From Actinocorallia sp039871655 (GTDB taxonomy: Bacteria > Actinomycetota > Actinomycetes > Streptosporangiales > Streptosporangiaceae), in contig NZ_JBDPLZ010000012.1 of NCBI RefSeq assembly GCF_039871655.1, forward strand, positions 1 to 64,000: 64,000 nucleotides of DNA, written 5' to 3'. The notes below the pieces were generated by a model. The model was not told where the DNA came from. It saw only the letters and a program-made list of their open reading frames with translations, and did no database searches. A program made the translations under genes and the position numbers. Shown here piece by piece: positions 25,981-35,051 of the stretch; within the stretch, counting starts at the first letter, position 1; each line of letters begins with the position of its first letter.

Positions 25981-27371
25981 GAGGTTCCCAGCCGAGGTGA
26001 GGTGAGGGCGGAGGCGGCGAACCGGTGTACGGCGCCGGCGAAACGCCGCGCCATGGCCGGATGGCCCGCCCAGTGGGTGTGAAGGTAGGAGGCGTGCACC
26101 GTCGGCGTGCCGGGGCCGGTGCTGAATCCCTCCGGCGCGCCGTCGACGGTCCAGGCCGCGCGGCGTCCGGCGGGCGGCCCGACCACGGTCCGGTGGAACT
26201 CGTGCCCGGTGACCCGGTCGCCCGCCCCGGCCAGCAGGGTGTCCTGCGGCGCGGTGGCCTCCCGGTAGCCGAGGGTCAGCCGCGGGGACATGCTCGCTTC
26301 GGCGTCCAGCGAGCCCACCATCGGCTCGCCGTCCAGGACGCGGCACAGGTAGAGCAGCCCGGCGCATTCGGCGACGACGGGCACGCCGCCGTCCACGGCC
26401 CGTCCGAGGGCCGTGCGCAACGGGAGGTTCGCGCCCAGCCCGCTCGCGTGCACCTCGGGGAAGCCGCCGCCGAGGTAGAGGCCCGAGGTGCCGTCGGGCA
26501 GCCCGGAGTCGGCGAGCGGATCGAAGTGGACGACGTCGCATCCCGCCGCGCGCAGCAGTTCCTCGGTCTCGCTGTAGCGGAAGGTGAACGCCCGTCCGCC
26601 CGCGACCGCCACGACGGGCCGCCGCGCGCTGGGCGGCGAGATGTTCTCGGCGGCCGACCACGGGACGGCCTCGAGTGGCGGGGCCTGCCCGGCGAGGGCG
26701 ACGATCCGCCGCAGGTCGACCTTCTCGGCGATCCGCGCCGACAGCCGTTCCAGCGCCCGGGTGGCGTCGTCTCGTTCGGCGACGGGGACGAGCCCGAGGT
26801 GCCGGGACGGGACGGTGATCCCGTCGTCCCTGTTCAGAACGCCCAGAACCGGCACGCCCGTCGGTTCAAGGGCTCGTCGGACCTCTCCGGCGTGCCGCTC
26901 CGAGCCCGCCTTGTTCAGGATGACCCCGGCGATGCGGAGTTCCGGGCCGTAGGCGACCATGCCCTGGACGACGGCGGCGATCGACCGCGAGGCGTGCGAG
27001 ATGTCCACGACGAGCACAACGGGCGTGCCGGTGACGGCCGCGACATGGGCGGTCGAGGCGAAGCCGTCCCCGCCCAGCTTCCCGTCGTAGAGCCCCATGA
27101 CGCCCTCGATGACGGCGATGTCCGCGTTCCGTGCTCCGGCCAGCAGCAGCGGCGCCAGCCGTTCCTCGCCGGCCAGGTGCGGATCGAGGTTGCGCCCCGG
27201 CAGCCCGGTCGCCAGCGAGTGGTACCCGGGGTCGATGTAGTCGGGGCCGATCTTGTGCCCGGACACCCGGTGTCCGGCCGCCCGGAGCGCCGCCATGAGG
27301 CCCGTCGCCACGGTGGTCTTGCCGTGGCCGGAGGCGGGGGCGGCGACGACCAGGCGCGGCAGGTCTACCAT
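25977..27371 (-). CDS. cobB: Hydrogenobyrinic acid a,c-diamide synthase CobB
   Basis: The start is ATG 27371 (MVDLPRLVVAAPASGHGKTT), giving 464 aa with a P-loop GHGKTT. The rest has the CobB/CbiA layout: SGHKIGPDYIDPGYH, the VIEGVMGLYDG metal/phosphate loop, and a C-terminal glutamine amidotransferase with VVAECAGLLYLCR (nucleophile Cys) and a late HASYLHTHWAG histidine. It amidates side chains a and c of hydrogenobyrinic acid before cobalt insertion. The longer open frame upstream is the shadow of cobO. It overlaps cobO by 7 bases. Confidence 0.94.
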   Translation of the reverse strand: MVDLPRLVVAAPASGHGKTTVATGLMAALRAAGHRVSGHKIGPDYIDPGYHSLATGLPGRNLDPHLAGEERLAPLLLAGARNADIAVIEGVMGLYDGKLGGDGFASTAHVAAVTGTPVVLVVDISHASRSIAAVVQGMVAYGPELRIAGVILNKAGSERHAGEVRRALEPTGVPVLGVLNRDDGITVPSRHLGLVPVAERDDATRALERLSARIAEKVDLRRIVALAGQAPPLEAVPWSAAENISPPSARRPVVAVAGGRAFTFRYSETEELLRAAGCDVVHFDPLADSGLPDGTSGLYLGGGFPEVHASGLGANLPLRTALGRAVDGGVPVVAECAGLLYLCRVLDGEPMVGSLDAEASMSPRLTLGYREATAPQDTLLAGAGDRVTGHEFHRTVVGPPAGRRAAWTVDGAPEGFSTGPGTPTVHASYLHTHWAGHPAMARRFAGAVHRFAASALTSPRLGTS

Positions 27372-27979
27372 TCGATGCCCCGCTGGCCCTTCTGTCCGGT
27401 GTCCATCGGGTGCTTGACCTTGGCCATCTCGGTCACCAGGTCGGCGGCCTCCAGCAGCCGGGGGTGGGCCCGCCGCCCCGTCACCACCACGTGCTGCCGC
27501 CCCGGCCGGTTCACGAAGGTCTCGACGACGTCCTCGACGTCGACCCAGCCCCAGACGATCGGGTAGGTGAACTCGTCCAGGACGTACAGGTCGTGGGTCC
27601 GGGCGGCGATCCGGCGTTTGATCTCCGCCCAGCCTTCGGCGGCGTCGGCCGCGTGGTCGGCCTCCGACCCCTGAGTGCGCGACCAGGACCAGCCCGAGCC
27701 CATCTTGTGCCACTCGACGGGTCCGCCCTCGCCCGTCTCGTCGTGCAGCCGGCCGAGCCGTTCCAGCACGGTCTGCTCGCCGACCCGCCACTTGGCGGAC
27801 TTCACGAACTGGAACACCCCGATGCTCCAGCCCTGGTTCCAGCCGCGCATGGCCAGGCCGAACGCGGCGGTCGACTTGCCCTTGCCGTCGCCGGTGTGCA
27901 CCACGAGCAGCGGCCGGTTGCGCCGCTGCCGGGTGGTGAGCCCGTCTTCGGGGACGTTCAGCGGCTGGCCCTGGGGCAT
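27365..27979 (-). CDS. cobO: Cob(I)yrinic acid a,c-diamide adenosyltransferase CobO
   Basis: The protein is 204 aa, the normal CobO/BtuR length. The P-loop HTGDGKGKSTAAFGLAMR lies at residues 28-45, followed by FQFVKSAKWRVGEQ, LDEFTYPIVWGWVD and VVVTGRRAHPRLLEAADLVT. It transfers the adenosyl group of ATP to cobalt. Its start codon overlaps the stop of the ChlI/ChlD gene (ATGA at 27976-27979), so it is part of the riboswitch-controlled operon chlID-cobO-cobB-cobA. Confidence 0.95.
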   Translation of the reverse strand: MPQGQPLNVPEDGLTTRQRRNRPLLVVHTGDGKGKSTAAFGLAMRGWNQGWSIGVFQFVKSAKWRVGEQTVLERLGRLHDETGEGGPVEWHKMGSGWSWSRTQGSEADHAADAAEGWAEIKRRIAARTHDLYVLDEFTYPIVWGWVDVEDVVETFVNRPGRQHVVVTGRRAHPRLLEAADLVTEMAKVKHPMDTGQKGQRGIEW

Positions 27980-30024
27980 CAGGCGATCCTCTCTCGGACG
28001 GCGGTGGTCAGTTCATCGGCGGCGACCTCGCCGAGAGGCACGTACTCGGCGCGGAGTTCCCCGCTGAGCCGGCGGGCCAGGCCCATCCGGAAACGGCCGG
28101 TCTCACAGTCGACGACCAGCGCGGCCACGCCCGTGTCGGCCAGCCACCGGGCGGCTCGTCGCGACCTGGCCACCGGGTCGGGGCCCGCCGTGGCCCGGCC
28201 GTCGGTGACGACGACGAGCAGGGGTCTGCGCCGAGGGTCGCGCAGGCGTTCCCGCCGCAGCACCTCGGCCGCGGCGAGCAGGCCCTCGGCCAGCGGGGTG
28301 CGGCCGCCCGCGGGCAGCTCGGCCAGGCGGGCGGCGGCGACGTCGACCGAAGAGGTCGGCGGCAGGACCACTTCGGCGGACGTCTGCCGGAACGTCACCA
28401 GCCCCACCTTGTCGCGCCGCTGGTAGGCGTCGAGCAGCAGGGAGACGATCGCCGTCTTGACCTGGGCCATGCGGCGGCGCGCGGCCATGGAGCCGGAGGC
28501 GTCGACGCAGAACAGGACCAGGTTGGACTCGCGGCCCTGGGTGACGGCGATCCGCAGGTCCTCGCCGCGCACCAGCAGGCCGGAGCCCCGGCGGCCGCGT
28601 GCGCGCTGGTGCGGGGCCGCCGCGCGGAACGTCTCCAGCAGGTGGACCTGACCCGCCCCCTCGCCGGGCCGCCGGGCGCCGATCCGCCGCCCGGTCCGGG
28701 TGAGCGCCGGAGACCTGCGTCCGGCCTCGCCGGTCCCGGTGCCGGAAACCCGGAACATCCTGGACCGGTAGGGGGTGCCGGGGGAGACGACGCTGAAACC
28801 GGCCGCGCCGGAGTCCGGATCCGCGGGGTCCGTCGCGGAAGGATTCTCGGCGGATTCTTCGCCGTTTTCGCCCGGCTCGGTCGGCCCGGCGTCGGGCTCG
28901 GAGCTCTGGTGGGCGTCGAGGGGCGTCCAGGTCTCCTCGTCCGCGGGGCCTTCGTCCTGCCCGGGGGGCGGGTCCGAGGGCTCAGGCCCGGACGGCGGGG
29001 GCGGATCCGGAGGGAGTTCGTCGCCGAGGATCTCGTCGAGCAGATCCTCGTCGATTCCGGGCGCGTCGAACGGGTTGCGGCGGCGCCGGTGCGGAAGTGA
29101 CAGGCGGGCGGCGGCCCGGATGTCCTCGCGGGTGACGGCGTCGCGGCCGTGCCAGGCCGCGTGGGCGGCGGCGGCGCGGGCCGTGACGAGGTCGGCGCGC
29201 ATGCCGTCGACCTCGAAGGCCGCGCACACCTCGGCGATCTTGAGCAGGGCCGCGTCGCCGAGCACGACCCGGCCGAGCAGTTCCCGTGCCGTGCGGATCC
29301 GGCGGGTGAGCTCCTGCTCGGCGCCGGCGAACCGCGCGGCGAACCCGTCCGGGTCCGCCTCGTAGGCCAGCCGCCGCTTGACCACCTCGACCCTGGTTCG
29401 CGGGTCCCGGGGCGCCGCGACCTCCACGGTCAGCCCGAACCGGTCGAGCAGCTGGGGCCGCAGCTCCCCCTCTTCGGGGTTCATGGTGCCCACCAGGACG
29501 AACCGGGCGGCGTGTTCGACGGAGACCCCGTCGCGTTCGACCGTCGAGCGGCCCATCGCCGCGGCGTCCAGCAGCAGGTCGACGAGGTGGTCGTGCAGCA
29601 GGTTCACCTCGTCGACGTACAGGATGCCGCGGTGGGCGCGCGCCAACAGCCCCGGCTCGTAGACCGTGACGCCTTCGGCCAGGGCCTTCTCCAGGTGCAG
29701 CGAGCCCAGCACCCGGTCCTCGGTCGCGCCGACGGGCAGTTCGACGAGCCGGACCGGCCGGGTCTCCACGGGCGCGTCCGCGGGGAACGGGCCGTCGGGG
29801 GAGAGCGGGTCGCGCTCGGCCGGGTCGCTGGAGAAACGGTCTCCCGCGATCACCTCGATGGGTGGCAGGACCCGGGCCAGTGCCCGGACCATGGTGGACT
29901 TGGCTGTGCCCTTCTCGCCCCGGACCAGGACGCCGCCGACCGCCGGCGAGACCGCGGTGAGGGTGAGGGCGAGCGCCATGTCGTCGGAGCCGACGACCGC
30001 GCTGAAGGGGAAAGGCGATGGCAT
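27979..30024 (-). CDS. Fused ChlI/ChlD-type chelatase subunit (partner of CobN)
   Basis: The 681-aa protein joins an AAA+ ATPase and a von Willebrand A domain. Walker A GEKGTAKST is at residues 36-44 and the Walker B region is GILYVDEVNLL. The acidic/proline-rich linker covers about 315-400 (EILGDELPPDPPPPSGPEPS and following). The MIDAS motif DASGSM is at 508-513. This is the subunit pair that drives cobalt insertion with CobN in actinobacteria, replacing CobS/CobT. The ATG at 30024 is chosen because the riboswitch ends just upstream. It is the first gene of the operon. Confidence 0.9.
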   Translation of the reverse strand: MPSPFPFSAVVGSDDMALALTLTAVSPAVGGVLVRGEKGTAKSTMVRALARVLPPIEVIAGDRFSSDPAERDPLSPDGPFPADAPVETRPVRLVELPVGATEDRVLGSLHLEKALAEGVTVYEPGLLARAHRGILYVDEVNLLHDHLVDLLLDAAAMGRSTVERDGVSVEHAARFVLVGTMNPEEGELRPQLLDRFGLTVEVAAPRDPRTRVEVVKRRLAYEADPDGFAARFAGAEQELTRRIRTARELLGRVVLGDAALLKIAEVCAAFEVDGMRADLVTARAAAAHAAWHGRDAVTREDIRAAARLSLPHRRRRNPFDAPGIDEDLLDEILGDELPPDPPPPSGPEPSDPPPGQDEGPADEETWTPLDAHQSSEPDAGPTEPGENGEESAENPSATDPADPDSGAAGFSVVSPGTPYRSRMFRVSGTGTGEAGRRSPALTRTGRRIGARRPGEGAGQVHLLETFRAAAPHQRARGRRGSGLLVRGEDLRIAVTQGRESNLVLFCVDASGSMAARRRMAQVKTAIVSLLLDAYQRRDKVGLVTFRQTSAEVVLPPTSSVDVAAARLAELPAGGRTPLAEGLLAAAEVLRRERLRDPRRRPLLVVVTDGRATAGPDPVARSRRAARWLADTGVAALVVDCETGRFRMGLARRLSGELRAEYVPLGEVAADELTTAVRERIA

Positions 30025-30056
30025 GTGAGGCTCCCGCTCGTCGTGCCGCCGATCAG

Positions 30057-30170
30057 CGCACGAGGCCGGTCTTCGGACTTCCCAGGTCTTCGCCTGAGTC
30101 ACCGCAGCGGGCCTGTGCCGGACTTTCACCGGCTTCCCAGATTCTCCCCCGGAGGGGCACCTCGTGCTGA
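30057..30170 (-). promoter_or_regulatory. Cobalamin riboswitch controlling chlID-cobO-cobB-cobA
   Basis: The paired ends GCACGAGG (about 30161-30168 read on the minus strand) and CCTCGTGC (30058-30065) form P1. The core GGGAAGCCGGTGAAAGTCCGG and CACAGGCCCGCTGCGGTGAC lie between them. The B12-box AAGTCCGAAGACCGGCC is near the 3' end. This is a near-consensus cobalamin riboswitch, 30-odd bases before the ATG of the chelatase gene. Confidence 0.93.
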
Positions 30171-30242
30171 AGTACGCGCCAAGGCTACTCCCCGGAGAAG
30201 GCGGGACGAACCGCGGGTGGTCGAGCGCTAGGGTCGTGCGCC

Positions 30243-31451
30243 ATGACTTCCTGCGTGACCGTGGTCGGCATCGGCGCCGACGGCTGGGCGCGGCTCGACG
30301 AGGAGACCCGCCGAACCGTCGAACGCGCCGGGACCCTGATCGGCGGTGAACGGCACCTGGCGATGGTGCCTCCGGTCGAGGGGCAGCGGCGGCTGCGCTG
30401 GCCGTCCCCGCTGCGCGCCGGGCTGCGCGAGCTGCTGGCGTCCTGCGACGGCGGCGCGGTGGTGCTGGCGTCGGGCGACCCGCTGCTGTCGGGAGTCGGC
30501 AGCACCCTCATCGACGTGCTCGGCCCCGAGCGGGTGGAGGTCATCCCCGCCCTCTCGTCGGTCACGCTGGCCCGCGCCCGGATGCGGTGGCCCGCCGAGA
30601 CGACGACCGTGCTCAGCCTCGTCGGCCGGGACCCGCGCACCCTTCTGCGGCTGCTGACCCCCGGCCGCCGGATCCTCGTGCTCTCCGGCGACGGCTCCAC
30701 CCCGCGCCGCGTCGCCGAACTCCTGGTCGCCTCCGGGTTCGGGACGAGCGAGCTGACGGTCCTGTCCGACCTGGGCACCGCCCAGGAGGCGGCGTTCCGC
30801 GCGGTCGCCGCCGAGGGCGTGCCCGCGCGGTCGCCGGCGCTGAACGTGGTCGCGGTCGAGTGCGCCGGTTCCCCGGCCGGAAAATCGCTGGTGGCGGGCT
30901 TGCCCGACGAGGCGTTCGAGCACGACGGCCAGCTCACCAAACGGGACGTCCGGGCTTCCGCGCTGGCTCGGCTCGCCCCGATGCCCGGCCAGTTGTTGTG
31001 GGACGTGGGCGCGGGCGCGGGCTCGGTCGGCATCGAGTGGATGCGCACCGACGCCTCCTGCCGGACCGTCGCCGTCGAGTCCCATCCCGAACGGGCCCGC
31101 AGGATCGAGGCGAACGCGGCGGCCCTCGGCGTTCCCGCCCTGCGGGTCGTGCACGGCCGTGCGCCCGAGGCCCTGGACGGCCTGGAAGCCCCCGACGCGG
31201 TCTTCGTCGGCGGCGGAGCCACCCGTGAGGGCGTGCTCGAGCACTGCCTGCGGGCTCTCCGCCCGGGCGGCCGCCTGGTCGTTCACGGCGTCACCCTGCA
31301 GACGGAGGTGCTGCTGGCGGCCAAGTACCGCGAACTCGGCGGCGAGCTGGTGCGCCTGAGCGTCGAGCAGCTGGCGCCCCTGGGCGCGTTCGACGGCTGG
31401 ACCCCCTCCAGGACCGTCACCCAATGGTCGCTCAGAAAGGAAGCACAGTGA
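30243..31451 (+). CDS. cobL: Precorrin-6Y C5,C15-methyltransferase (decarboxylating) CobL
   Basis: CobL is a fusion of CbiE-like (residues 1 to about 200, MTSCVTVVGIGADGW, LIGGERHLA, GDPLLSGVG) and CbiT-like (about 205-402, LLWDVGAGAGSVGIEWMR, an S-adenosylmethionine site) methyltransferases. It methylates precorrin-6B at C5 and C15 and removes the acetate carboxyl of ring C. The 402-aa length is right. It is transcribed divergently from the chlID operon, with its start about 73 bases from the riboswitch, and overlaps cobM (GTGA). Confidence 0.95.
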   Translation: MTSCVTVVGIGADGWARLDEETRRTVERAGTLIGGERHLAMVPPVEGQRRLRWPSPLRAGLRELLASCDGGAVVLASGDPLLSGVGSTLIDVLGPERVEVIPALSSVTLARARMRWPAETTTVLSLVGRDPRTLLRLLTPGRRILVLSGDGSTPRRVAELLVASGFGTSELTVLSDLGTAQEAAFRAVAAEGVPARSPALNVVAVECAGSPAGKSLVAGLPDEAFEHDGQLTKRDVRASALARLAPMPGQLLWDVGAGAGSVGIEWMRTDASCRTVAVESHPERARRIEANAAALGVPALRVVHGRAPEALDGLEAPDAVFVGGGATREGVLEHCLRALRPGGRLVVHGVTLQTEVLLAAKYRELGGELVRLSVEQLAPLGAFDGWTPSRTVTQWSLRKEAQ

Positions 31452-32215
31452 CCGTCCACTTCGTCGGAGCCGGACCCGGCGCCGCCGACCTGCTCACCCT
31501 GCGCGCCGTCAAGCTGCTGGAACGCGCGGACGTCTGCCTCTACCCCGGCACCTACATCGACGAGCACGTGCTGTCCCACTGCCGTGACGACGCCGTCCTC
31601 ATCGACACCCGGCACCTGGACCTCGACCGGATCGTCGCCCACCTGGCCGACGCCCACCACGCGGGCCGCGACGTCGTCCGCCTCTGCTCGGGCGACCCGT
31701 CGCTCTACTCGGCCCTGGCGGAGCAGACCAGCCGCCTGGACGAGCGCGGCGTCCCCTGGGACGTGACCCCCGGCGTCCCCGCCTACGCGGCGGCGGCGGC
31801 CCTCCTCGGCCGGGAGCTGACAGTCCCGCTGCTGGCCCAGTCCGTCGTCCTCACCCGCACCCGGGCCAGATCCACCGCCATGCCGGAAACCGAATCCCTC
31901 GCGGCCTTCGCCAGGACCCGAGCCACCCTCGTCCTGCACCTGGCCATCACCCGCGTCCGGCACCTGGCGGCCGAACTCGTCCCCGAGTACGGCCTCGACT
32001 GCCCCGCCGTCGTCGTCGCCAACGCCTCCCAGCCCGCCGAGCTCATCCTCACCGGCACCCTGTCCGACATCGCCGACCAGGTGGAGGCCCACGGCCTGAG
32101 ACAGGCCGCCGTCATCCTGGTGGGCCGCGCCCTGGACCCCGAGGCTCGCCGAGGCCGGGAGTCCTACCTGTACGACGCCCGCAGGGAACGCCGCCTTACG
32201 GCCCGCGAGGACTGA
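31448..32215 (+). CDS. cobM: Precorrin-4 C11-methyltransferase CobM
   Basis: The product is 255 aa starting with GTG at 31448 (TVHFVGAGPGAADLLTLRAV), overlapping the cobL stop. It contains the methyltransferase motifs YPGTYIDEHVL, VRLCSGDPSLYSALAEQ, VTPGVPAYAAAAALLGRELT, and PAVVVANASQPAE near the end. It methylates precorrin-4 at C11, in the aerobic route. It is the last gene of this cobalamin block; the region beyond is unrelated. Confidence 0.95.
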   Translation: MTVHFVGAGPGAADLLTLRAVKLLERADVCLYPGTYIDEHVLSHCRDDAVLIDTRHLDLDRIVAHLADAHHAGRDVVRLCSGDPSLYSALAEQTSRLDERGVPWDVTPGVPAYAAAAALLGRELTVPLLAQSVVLTRTRARSTAMPETESLAAFARTRATLVLHLAITRVRHLAAELVPEYGLDCPAVVVANASQPAELILTGTLSDIADQVEAHGLRQAAVILVGRALDPEARRGRESYLYDARRERRLTARED

Positions 32216-32255
32216 GTCCCTCCATCCCCGGCCGGCCCGCCCTCACCGGGCGCGC

Positions 32256-32930
32256 TCACGACGTGGGCATGCAGACCGACGATACCGTCACGCTTCCCGG
32301 CGACCCGTTCTCGCTGGAGAAGGTCCCCTGCCACTGCCGGACGGACGGCTGGGAGCTCTGCGAGAGGACCGGTGACGTGGCGTTGAAAGCCCCGCCGACC
32401 AGCACGGTGTCCGCCGGACACTCGCCTCCGAGCGCGACCGCCGAACCGCTCGCGGGCACCGTCACGGCCTCGCCCGGCACGGTCACGGGATCCCCCACCG
32501 CTCCGGGCGGGCCAGGGTCGCCCTTATCGCCCTTGTCGCCTTTATCTCCCTTTTCTCCTTTCTCGCCGTCCCGGCCGTCTCTTCCGTCTGCGCCGTCCTT
32601 CCCGTCCCGGCCGTCCAAGCCGTCCCGGCCGTCCAAACCGTCCGCGCCATCCGTGCCGTCTTTGCCGTCCACGCCATTCGGACCGTCTCTTCCGTCCCGG
32701 CCCTCCCTACCTTCCTCGCCTTTCTCTCCCTTGCGGCCTTTTCGTCCCTTGGATTTGGCGCATTTGATTTTGACGAAGACGAATCTGGGCTTGTGTCCCC
32801 TTTCTTTGATCTTCACCCGCTTGTAGCATCCTCCGCTCGAGCTCAGAGCGTCGGCTGGGCCGGTGAAGAGGGCGAAGGCAGAGGCGGTCACCACTGCCAG
32901 AAAAAAGACCGACAACCGCATAAGAAGCAT
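32256..32930 (-). CDS. Secreted collagen-like protein
   Basis: The 224-aa precursor has a signal peptide (MRLSVFFLAVVTASAFALF, cleaved before LSSSGG). A short cysteine-containing segment (GGCYKRVKIKE, FVKIKCAKSK) comes next. About 29 Gly-X-Y triplets follow (GRKGRKGEKGEEG through GDPGPPGAVGDP), rich in GRD, GAD and GDK. The C-terminal domain carries two cysteines (GECPADT, SSVCMPTS) that could close a disulphide or cap a trimer. ATG 32930 and 32921 both work. Bacterial collagens form triple helices and often serve as surface adhesins or phage/spore stalks; which applies here is unknown. Confidence 0.85.
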   Translation of the reverse strand: MLLMRLSVFFLAVVTASAFALFTGPADALSSSGGCYKRVKIKERGHKPRFVFVKIKCAKSKGRKGRKGEKGEEGREGRDGRDGPNGVDGKDGTDGADGLDGRDGLDGRDGKDGADGRDGRDGEKGEKGDKGDKGDKGDPGPPGAVGDPVTVPGEAVTVPASGSAVALGGECPADTVLVGGAFNATSPVLSQSSQPSVRQWQGTFSSENGSPGSVTVSSVCMPTS

Positions 32931-33064
32931 TCTTCTCTCTTGTCCGACACCATCCGGGCCCGGTCGCCGGATGACAGGAACAGGAGATCATCTACGCGCC
33001 CGCGCAGTGTTTCTCCTCATTATGAATATGGTCGAGGATCATTAATTCCGACCGGTCGCCCGGG

Positions 33065-33667
33065 TCAGATCCAGCCTTCCCGCCAGGCGCGGTGGGCGGC
33101 GGCGTGACGGGAGGAGACGCCCAGTTTGGCCATGGCCGACGAGAGGTAGTTGCGCACCGTGCCGGGGGCCAGATGGACCTGGGCGGCTATCTCGTTGACC
33201 GAGGCACCGGTCCGCGACGCGCGCAGCACCTCCAGCTCCCGCGCGGTGAGCGGGCAGTCGTCCTCGGCCAGCGCGGAGGCGGCGATGTCGGAGTCGACGT
33301 AGCGCCGCCCGGCGGCGACGTCGCGGAGGATCTCGGCCAGCCGGGAGGCGGGCGTGGTCTTGGGCACGAAACCGCTGACGCCCGCGGCGAGGGCGCGGCG
33401 GAGCACCCCGGGACGCGCGTGGCGGGTGACCAGGACGATCCGGGTCGGCAGCTCCGCGCGGATCTCCTGCGCGGCGTGCAGCCCGTCGGCGGGCGGCATC
33501 TCCAGGTCGAGCACGGCGATGTCGGGGCGGTGCTCGCGCGCCAGCCGCACCGCGTCGGTGGAGGTCGACGCCTCGGCGACCACGGACAGGTCGTCCTCCA
33601 GCTCCAGCAGCGCCGCCAGCGCACCACGCATGAGGTCCTCGTCGTCGGCGATCAGCAGCCGGATCAC
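33065..33667 (-). CDS. NarL/LuxR-type response regulator
   Basis: The protein is 200 aa and starts with GTG 33667 (IRLLIADDEDLMRGALAALL). The receiver domain carries acidic pocket residues near 8-11 and the phosphorylation site D54 (VLDLEMPPADG). The C-terminal LuxR helix-turn-helix starts at LTARELEVLRA and contains VNEIAAQVHLAPGTVRNYLS. Its start overlaps the stop of the histidine kinase at 33664. It is the DNA-binding half of a two-component system of the DesKR/LiaRS type. Confidence 0.92.
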   Translation of the reverse strand: MIRLLIADDEDLMRGALAALLELEDDLSVVAEASTSTDAVRLAREHRPDIAVLDLEMPPADGLHAAQEIRAELPTRIVLVTRHARPGVLRRALAAGVSGFVPKTTPASRLAEILRDVAAGRRYVDSDIAASALAEDDCPLTARELEVLRASRTGASVNEIAAQVHLAPGTVRNYLSSAMAKLGVSSRHAAAHRAWREGWI

Positions 33668-34863
33668 GCCGCACCCGCCGATGCGGCCGTCCCCGCCGGA
33701 AGCGACGCGACGACCTCGAACCAGCCGCCCTCCCGCCGCCACTCGAGCGTGCCCTCGGCGTCCCGCAGGCGTTCGGCCAGGGCGGACAGCCCGGTGCCCG
33801 CGTCCGGGGGAGAGGCCCCGTCCGCGCCATCGTTGCCGACCCGCAGGAGGGCGCGGCCCTCCTCGAACCGGTAGGAGATGCGAGCGCGGCTCGCGCTGCT
33901 GTGGCGCAGCATGTTGGTGGTCGCCTCGCGCATCACCAGGCCCAGAAGGTGGCGGCCGGTCTCGGAGAGGGCCCGCGCGTCGGCGCCGTCGGCGCGCTCG
34001 ACGCTCGTCCGGATTTCGGCGGCCTCCAGCACCTTGGACGCGTTGGCGATCTCGTCCCGCAGCGCCGTGCGCCGGTAACCCTGCGCCACGGCGCGGGTGT
34101 CGCGGAGCGCGTCGGCCGACAGCCGCCGCACCTCCCGCATCTCCGCGGCCGCCCGGGACGGGTCGGTCGCGGCCAGCCGCTCGGCCAGTTCGCTCTTGAG
34201 GGCGATGACCTGGAGGCTGTGTCCCTGGATGTCGTGGAGGTCCGCGGCGAACCTGAGCCGCTCCTCCTTCACCGCGAGCTCGGCGGCCAGACGTCCGGCG
34301 GCGTCCAGGCGGTCGGCGACGTCCCAGGCCCACAACATGCCCAGCGTCATCCACGCCGTGAACGCGACGGTCCCGGCCGGGAAGACCGCGGCGAACGGCC
34401 ATTCCGCGTCCCCGGAGAGGAGGCCGGCGGCTCCGCCGAGCGCGGCGGCCGAGACCACCGCCGCGGCGACCAGCGCGCGCCGTCGTGTCGGCGGCAGGAA
34501 CGTCGCCGCGACCGACACCATCACGGCCGGGGGCAGCGGCCAGGACTCATGCCCGAGGAGGACCAGCGGGACCAGGCCGAGCACGGCCGCCGCCGCGCAG
34601 CCGGCCGCGAGCCACATGACGGGCGGACGTCCGGGCCGCGCGCCGCCGGTTCCGCGGGGAAGCCGACGGTCGAGCAGAACCAGGACCGCCGGAAGGAGCA
34701 CGGCGAGCGCGGCGGCGCCGAGCAGCGCCGCCCAGCCGGGCGTACGCGGGTCCATGCCCCAGCCCCGGACGGAGAGCACGAGGAAGAGCGTGATGGTCCC
34801 GGCGAGACTCCACCATGTGTAACGGCGGAAACCTCCCAGACCGGTCCCGCGTTCCGTCGGCAT
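33664..34863 (-). CDS. Sensor histidine kinase (HisKA_3 type)
   Basis: The 399-aa protein starts at ATG 34863 (GTG 34872 possible). Residues 15-180 hold five or six membrane helices with no clear extracellular domain. A cytoplasmic linker follows, then the phosphoacceptor segment AADLHDIQGHSLQVIALKSE with His210. The C-terminal ATPase has MREATTNMLRHS (N-box) and TGLSALAERLRD (G-box). It is like DesK/LiaS sensors, which report membrane or cell-envelope state. It forms a pair with the downstream regulator and lies divergent from two membrane-protein genes. Confidence 0.9.
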   Translation of the reverse strand: MPTERGTGLGGFRRYTWWSLAGTITLFLVLSVRGWGMDPRTPGWAALLGAAALAVLLPAVLVLLDRRLPRGTGGARPGRPPVMWLAAGCAAAAVLGLVPLVLLGHESWPLPPAVMVSVAATFLPPTRRRALVAAAVVSAAALGGAAGLLSGDAEWPFAAVFPAGTVAFTAWMTLGMLWAWDVADRLDAAGRLAAELAVKEERLRFAADLHDIQGHSLQVIALKSELAERLAATDPSRAAAEMREVRRLSADALRDTRAVAQGYRRTALRDEIANASKVLEAAEIRTSVERADGADARALSETGRHLLGLVMREATTNMLRHSSASRARISYRFEEGRALLRVGNDGADGASPPDAGTGLSALAERLRDAEGTLEWRREGGWFEVVASLPAGTAASAGAA

Positions 34864-35051
34864 GTCACGCACGCCGACATTGTCCCTCTTCCAGCGAGGG
34901 ACGCGGCCGCACCGCCTGGCTGATGACAAATGTCATGAGAGGTCGTGACAGCCGCACCCGACCGCGTGCGCTTCCGTCACTACTGGACGGCACCGGCCTG
35001 CCGCAGTCTGTGACTCATCCCCTTCGACTCCGTACCGGAAGGAACCGGCAC

